The notes under the pieces were generated by a model. That model made no database searches. It was not told where the DNA came from and was given only the letters and a program-made list of their open reading frames with translations. From assembly GCA_003427395.1 (NCBI GenBank), contig BFEA01000333.1:1691313-1726363 (forward strand): a DNA stretch of 35,051 bases, in the 5' to 3' direction. Below are positions 31,709 through 35,051 of this stretch, one piece after another (the stretch's first letter is position 1; each line of letters opens with the position of its first letter). Source of the stretch: Chara braunii. Taxonomy: Eukaryota; Streptophyta; Charophyceae; Charales; Characeae. Position numbers and translations under genes: made by a program.

Positions 31709-31891
31709 CACTAGTACGTCCGCCAGTGGCAGGAAATTAGGGAAAACGGGCTGTTCCCAAAGAGTTCGGAGCCACGGGGCCGACGACGGCTGCCATTGAT
31801 AAATCTCTTCGCCGTCCAAACGTCTCTCCTAAAAGGTCGGAGGCCCACCCGAGGCCCGCTATTTTCCCACTTGGCAAAGGTCCTACTAGTG
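31709..31891. mobile_element. hAT-like MITE, family 2, with perfect 8-bp target duplication
   Basis: A 183-bp element running from CACTAGTA to TACTAGTG, flanked by GTTTAAAG on both sides (31701-31708 and 31892-31899). The duplication is exact and fits nTnnnnAn. The perfect duplication suggests a more recent insertion than the relative at 6412. Confidence 0.85.
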
Positions 31892-32139
31892 GTTTAAAGA
31901 AACTTTAAAAAAAGTCAAAAAAAAAAAAAAAAAAATCCATTATTTTTTACTGTCATTTGAATTTTGAATGCATCCATTATTTTTAATGTCATTTGAATGT
32001 CATTGTATGGAGTCTATAGAGGAACATCATGCACACTGGAAACTCGGCTGAAATCGGAATCCTGAAGCCAGGCTGAAATCGGAATCCTGCGGCCTAGTTA
32101 TGGACGCGCAACCCATCCAAGCAGCATTTCTTCTTCTTT

Positions 32140-32310
32140 TTTTCTTTTTTTTTTATATTATATAGAGCAAAAGGAGGCCAGGAATCCCTCCACATCTTTT
32201 TTTATTTTTTATTTTTTTATTATTATTATTATTATTTTTTTTATTACTTCGTTATTATTGCAAAAATTACTGACGAGGCCGGGGTCCTCACAATTCAACC
32301 CGGAATCCCT
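32140..32310 (-). mobile_element. Retroposon end, second copy of the 29-bp block
   Basis: The block at 32278-32306 differs at one base from 733-761. It is preceded by T-rich and TTA-repeat DNA (about 32195-32245), the expected position of a degenerate A tail read on the plus strand. Confidence 0.4.
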
Positions 32311-32400
32311 CCACATCTCAACCCAGCATCGAGACAGCATTTCATATCCCAAGTCGGGCAGAAATACATGTCGTCGTCAAGAAAGGGAACCCCACCCACC

Positions 32401-32523
32401 CTGGGAATAATCGATCCCAAAACAGCAATAAGAGCTGCCCCCTGGGAATAATCGATCCCAAAACAGCAATAGGAGCTGCCCCCTGGAAATAATCGATCCC
32501 ATAACTGCAATAGGACCTCTGAA
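32401..32523. repeat. 41-bp tandem repeat, three copies
   Basis: Units starting CTGG(G/A)AATAATCGATCCCA at 32401, 32442 and 32483. The first two are nearly identical; the third has several changes. Confidence 0.95.
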
Positions 32524-32653
32524 GACTAAATGGATAGTCCACCTAACTCCTACTAAACCACAAGCTATCATGGTTATCGTTACATCTCTATACAATCGCA
32601 CACGACGCACAGTTCGCAAAAGAATACGACGCCCAGACAAGATGCAGGGTTAT

Positions 32654-32683
32654 TTTCTTCTTCTTCTTCTTCTTCTTCTTCTT
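32654..32683. repeat. (TTC)n microsatellite
   Basis: About ten TTC/CTT triplets followed by a T run, in sequence otherwise lacking a gene. Confidence 0.9.
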
Positions 32684-32699
32684 CGCCCTTTCTTTTTTT

Positions 32700-33500
32700 T
32701 TTTAATATCAATTATTAATTTATTATACTTTGATCATCATGATTTAAGTCTTTGGCAATGAAGGAGATTGGCAGTAAGACCAAGAAGAGGAGGAACAGGT
32801 AGGTCAACCAGAGGGCATCCCAAACTCCTGGTAGGAACACCTCGGAAGGTACGAAGTACAAAGTCCTTCGCAGCTGCCTAACAGCTAAGACGGACATGTT
32901 TGGGACCAAGGTGAGGGAAAACCGAAAATGAACGGCAAGGTTTCAACCTTTAAGACGACCATATTTTTCAGTATCTCACATGAATTTTTCAATTTTTTTT
33001 GGGTCGCTATTGGCATGCTCAGGCAGGCAAGCATTAGGTTTGTTGAAATCAACGGTGGCAGAGGATCAGCAAGGGGAGCAAAGGCAAAAGATTCAAAATG
33101 GGAGCATGGTTGGAGAAGGGAGGGGGGGGGGGAGGGGGGGGGGCAGAAAACGCACCTATGGTCAGAAGACCAATAGATGGAAGCAGGTTAGGGAAGCAAC
33201 TAAGGGAAGCATCCAAGGGAGTTTGGCGAAAAAGTAGCAATGGTGGGAAGACCAGAAGGGTTGATTAATTCCATTCCCACAATGTCCAGAAAGACCTAAA
33301 TGACATATTCATTTCCATCCCTTCAACTTGGGTGACCTTACTTAAGAGGGGGTCTCAATACCCGAATCCCTCAGTGGCATTTTTTTGCATCAAAAGAGGG
33401 GGCCCGACAAGGGGCATGGTCAAGCATATATACTTCTGAACAGGTGCCAACTGAGCTCGGCCATGCACCGTCTGTTTGCGCAGGGACCTCATATTGTCAG
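32700..33500. other. No gene recognised; contains a G-rich run
   Basis: A G-run separated by single A bases at about 33120-33143 could form a quadruplex. Short frames only. Confidence 0.4.
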
Positions 33501-33503
33501 CGC

Positions 33504-33699
33504 GACTAAGTGATTATTAGCTTTGTCAAGATTGTCGTTGTCAATCTTGACAAAACTAATACTCACTTGGTCACACCCACACATTTTAGGTTCAGTCAAA
33601 ATAAACTAATAACCACTTGGTCAAAAGAAAATAATAAAACACCATGTGCATAGGGTTCGAGTCCGTTCGACCAAGTGATTATTAGTTTTGTCAAGAATC
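33504..33699. repeat. Foldback cluster: four related 28-31-bp arms
   Basis: GACTAAGTGATTATTAGCTT..(33504-33534) is followed after 7 bases by its near-exact reverse complement (33542-33572, 28 of 31 match). A third arm (33595-33622) and a fourth (33669-33699, GACCAAGTGATTATTAGTTT..) face each other. Between them lies a B-box-like GGTTCGAGTCC (about 33653-33663). This fits two nested or tandem MITE/foldback insertions sharing ends. Confidence 0.7.
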
Positions 33700-34114
33700 T
33701 TATTATTGTCATTGTCAGAGAAGAAGACACAGGGCGTTGCAGTAAGCGAAAGCAAAAGAGTTTTTTTAACTTTTTTACCTTAGATGTGGGTCCCCTGTCT
33801 CGCTTCTCCCTCGCAAGTGCTTGCTGTCGAAGTTTACAGTACCTGGGCATCAAATATGGGAAAAGAATTGAAGTTCCGCGGATAAGCAGCCGCCTTCCGA
33901 TTTCCAAATGGTAAGGCCCGCTGCCTCTTAAGATCTGTTTCTTGCATCAAGCATCTTCTTTGCCTTCTTTTTTTCTTTCTTTTCTTTGTGCCGCCTTTGT
34001 TCCTCTTCAGTTCTCCATACTCTGCTCTATATCAACAGTATCATTCGTACGTCTCTTTGCTAGTGTGCCCGTGCGTGTTTGTTAACATGCTGGCATACAT
34101 GTGAGAGAACACAT

Positions 34115-34221
34115 GGTCCTCTGGGACATCCATTAAGGAACGATAGAGAGAAGATTAGCGTGGCCCCTGCGCAAGGAGAAGAAAGCATCGATAGAGAAAT
34201 GGTCCTTTTTTTTTTTTTTTT
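34115..34221 (+). pseudogene. U6 spliceosomal snRNA copy (degenerate), with T-run
   Basis: The order of U6 landmarks is intact: GGTCCTCTGGGACATCC (plant-type 5' hairpin), GGAACGATAGAGAG, AAGATTAGCGTGGCCCCTGC, GCAAGGA, then ATAGAGAAATGGTCC and a run of 16 T (34206-34221), the normal Pol III stop. Three features argue for a pseudogene: the invariant ACAGAGA box reads ATAGAGAG, about ten bases are missing between the 5' hairpin and GGAACGAT, and the segment after GCAAGGA is altered. No TATA box at about -25 or plant upstream element is evident. A diverged functional variant cannot be excluded. Confidence 0.8.
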
Positions 34222-34453
34222 GAAGTGGGGAATGCGGGGTACAACAGGAAAAATATTGGACCATTTCTCGATTTATGCGTGTCATCCTTACTTGTGCAGG
34301 GGAAAGTTATTCAAGTAGGACCAGCGCGGCAACGCACGCGTGGGGTTGCAATTAGGTGTGCCCACCACGGCTGAAATACACGAATGGGCTGCGTGGGGGA
34401 AGGGATAGAGTCTAGGCCAATGGTCATATGTAGATAGCAGGATAGGACTGCAT

Positions 34454-34557
34454 GTCCTTCGGGACATCTCCGTGAAAATTGGAACGTTACAGGCTTACAG
34501 CTAATGAAGATTAGCATGGGCCCTGAGCAAGGATGATGCACATTAATCGAGAAATGC
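34454..34557 (+). pseudogene. Second U6 snRNA copy, interrupted at the ACAGAGA box
   Basis: GTCCTTCGGGACATC, AAAATTGGAACGTTACAG, AAGATTAGCATGG, GCAAGGATGATGCAC and AATCGAGAAATG follow in U6 order. The ACAGAGA hexamer, which pairs with the 5' splice site in active spliceosomes, is broken by an insertion of about 13-14 bases at 34492-34505. The final GGTCC and T-run are missing. This is a U6 pseudogene, about 340 bp from the other copy and better preserved in its 5' half. Confidence 0.85.
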
Positions 34558-34559
34558 TG

Positions 34560-35051
34560 TGAATTCTTAATAATAAGAAGAAAAAGAAAGGACGACATGA
34601 TGATTGAAAAAAGGAATACATTATGATTCGCTGCAAACAGCACGTTGACGTAAGCCGTTTTTGAAACTGACCTTCCCACAAATTATCGTTACGTTGAGGG
34701 TGCGAAAAATGAACAAATGCGTATCTGCTAAGGTACATGAATGAAGTACATCTGAGAAAAATATCAACACCTAGAGAGAAGTCTCCCGTTTACAAACGAC
34801 GTTGGGGTTGAATGACACCTGAATCATGGATGGAATATACAAAAGTAGTGAGATGGCGCGGAGCGTCACTTCTTGCAAAAAAAAGTCCTAGAGATGGAGT
34901 GCAGTATCTTTCTGATCGGTTCAATATCTAATCCGTGCTCCACCCGAGCACATGACAAAAAAAAAAAAGAAAAAAAAAAAAGAAGAACAGTTGGCGCTGC
35001 AGTATGAACAATTTCTTGGCTGGTGATCTTTCTGAAATTACCAGCAGACTG
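34560..35051. other. Right edge, no feature recognised
   Basis: AT-leaning sequence with A-rich runs (about 34957-34981). No frame or RNA was recognised beyond the second U6 copy. Confidence 0.4.

Noticed and set aside
32401-32523. A CRISPR-like array
   Set aside because: The 41-bp units are directly adjacent with no variable spacers; it is an ordinary tandem repeat.

Overview
The window looks like nuclear DNA of a green plant or streptophyte alga. The evidence is one long single-exon gene for a plant-type polyamine/amino-acid transporter, two copies of a U6 snRNA sequence with the plant-style 5' hairpin and 3' end, many short non-autonomous transposons and SINE-like retroposons, and very long CT, GT and CA microsatellites. 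I suspect a repeat-rich genome such as a charophyte alga or bryophyte, but the species cannot be fixed from the sequence. No operons, rRNA genes, CRISPR arrays or intact autonomous transposons were seen.

Layout. 1-2290: C/T-rich DNA, long poly-T and CT/GT tracts, and a reverse-strand tRNA-like retroposon. 2295-3500: two small inverted-repeat transposons, a CA tract, and three perfect CCGAACATGTTCGG palindromes. 3700-5200: open frames without recognised homology. 5700-8100: AT-rich DNA with degenerate tandem repeats and a hAT-like MITE. 8230-10110: a GT tract and a tRNA-like retroposon. 10100-11500: a possible organelle-derived insertion carrying the first part of a LAGLIDADG homing endonuclease. 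11700-12350: diverged direct repeats. 13384-16363: a block with two hAT-like elements and CT tracts. 16365-20560: microsatellites, two members of an A-tailed SINE family, and unrecognised sequence. 20561-23680: adapter sequence, an exact second copy of 13384-16363, and an N gap. 23681-25000: an LTR/promoter-like stretch and tandem repeats. 25827-28200: the transporter gene (minus strand) with a duplicated 3' end. 29000-30430: retroposons, including two copies of a short structured element with clear target-site duplications. 31700-33700: a hAT-like MITE with a perfect 8-bp target duplication, a 41-bp tandem repeat and a foldback cluster. 34115-34557: two degenerate U6 copies.

The most consequential observation is technical. 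Two Nextera mate-pair junction adapters sit at 20561-20598 and 20642-20679. Immediately after the second one, a 2,980-bp block is repeated base for base and ends at an N gap at the same base as the first copy. This is almost certainly an assembly artefact, so the apparent duplication and the linkage of the left and right parts of the window should not be trusted. The most biologically interesting candidate is the short retroposon family at 30.0-30.4 kb. Its two copies have independent target-site duplications and share a hairpin with a compensatory base-pair change. Apart from the transporter, I see no protein gene that can be assigned a function with confidence, and the genes do not form a pathway.
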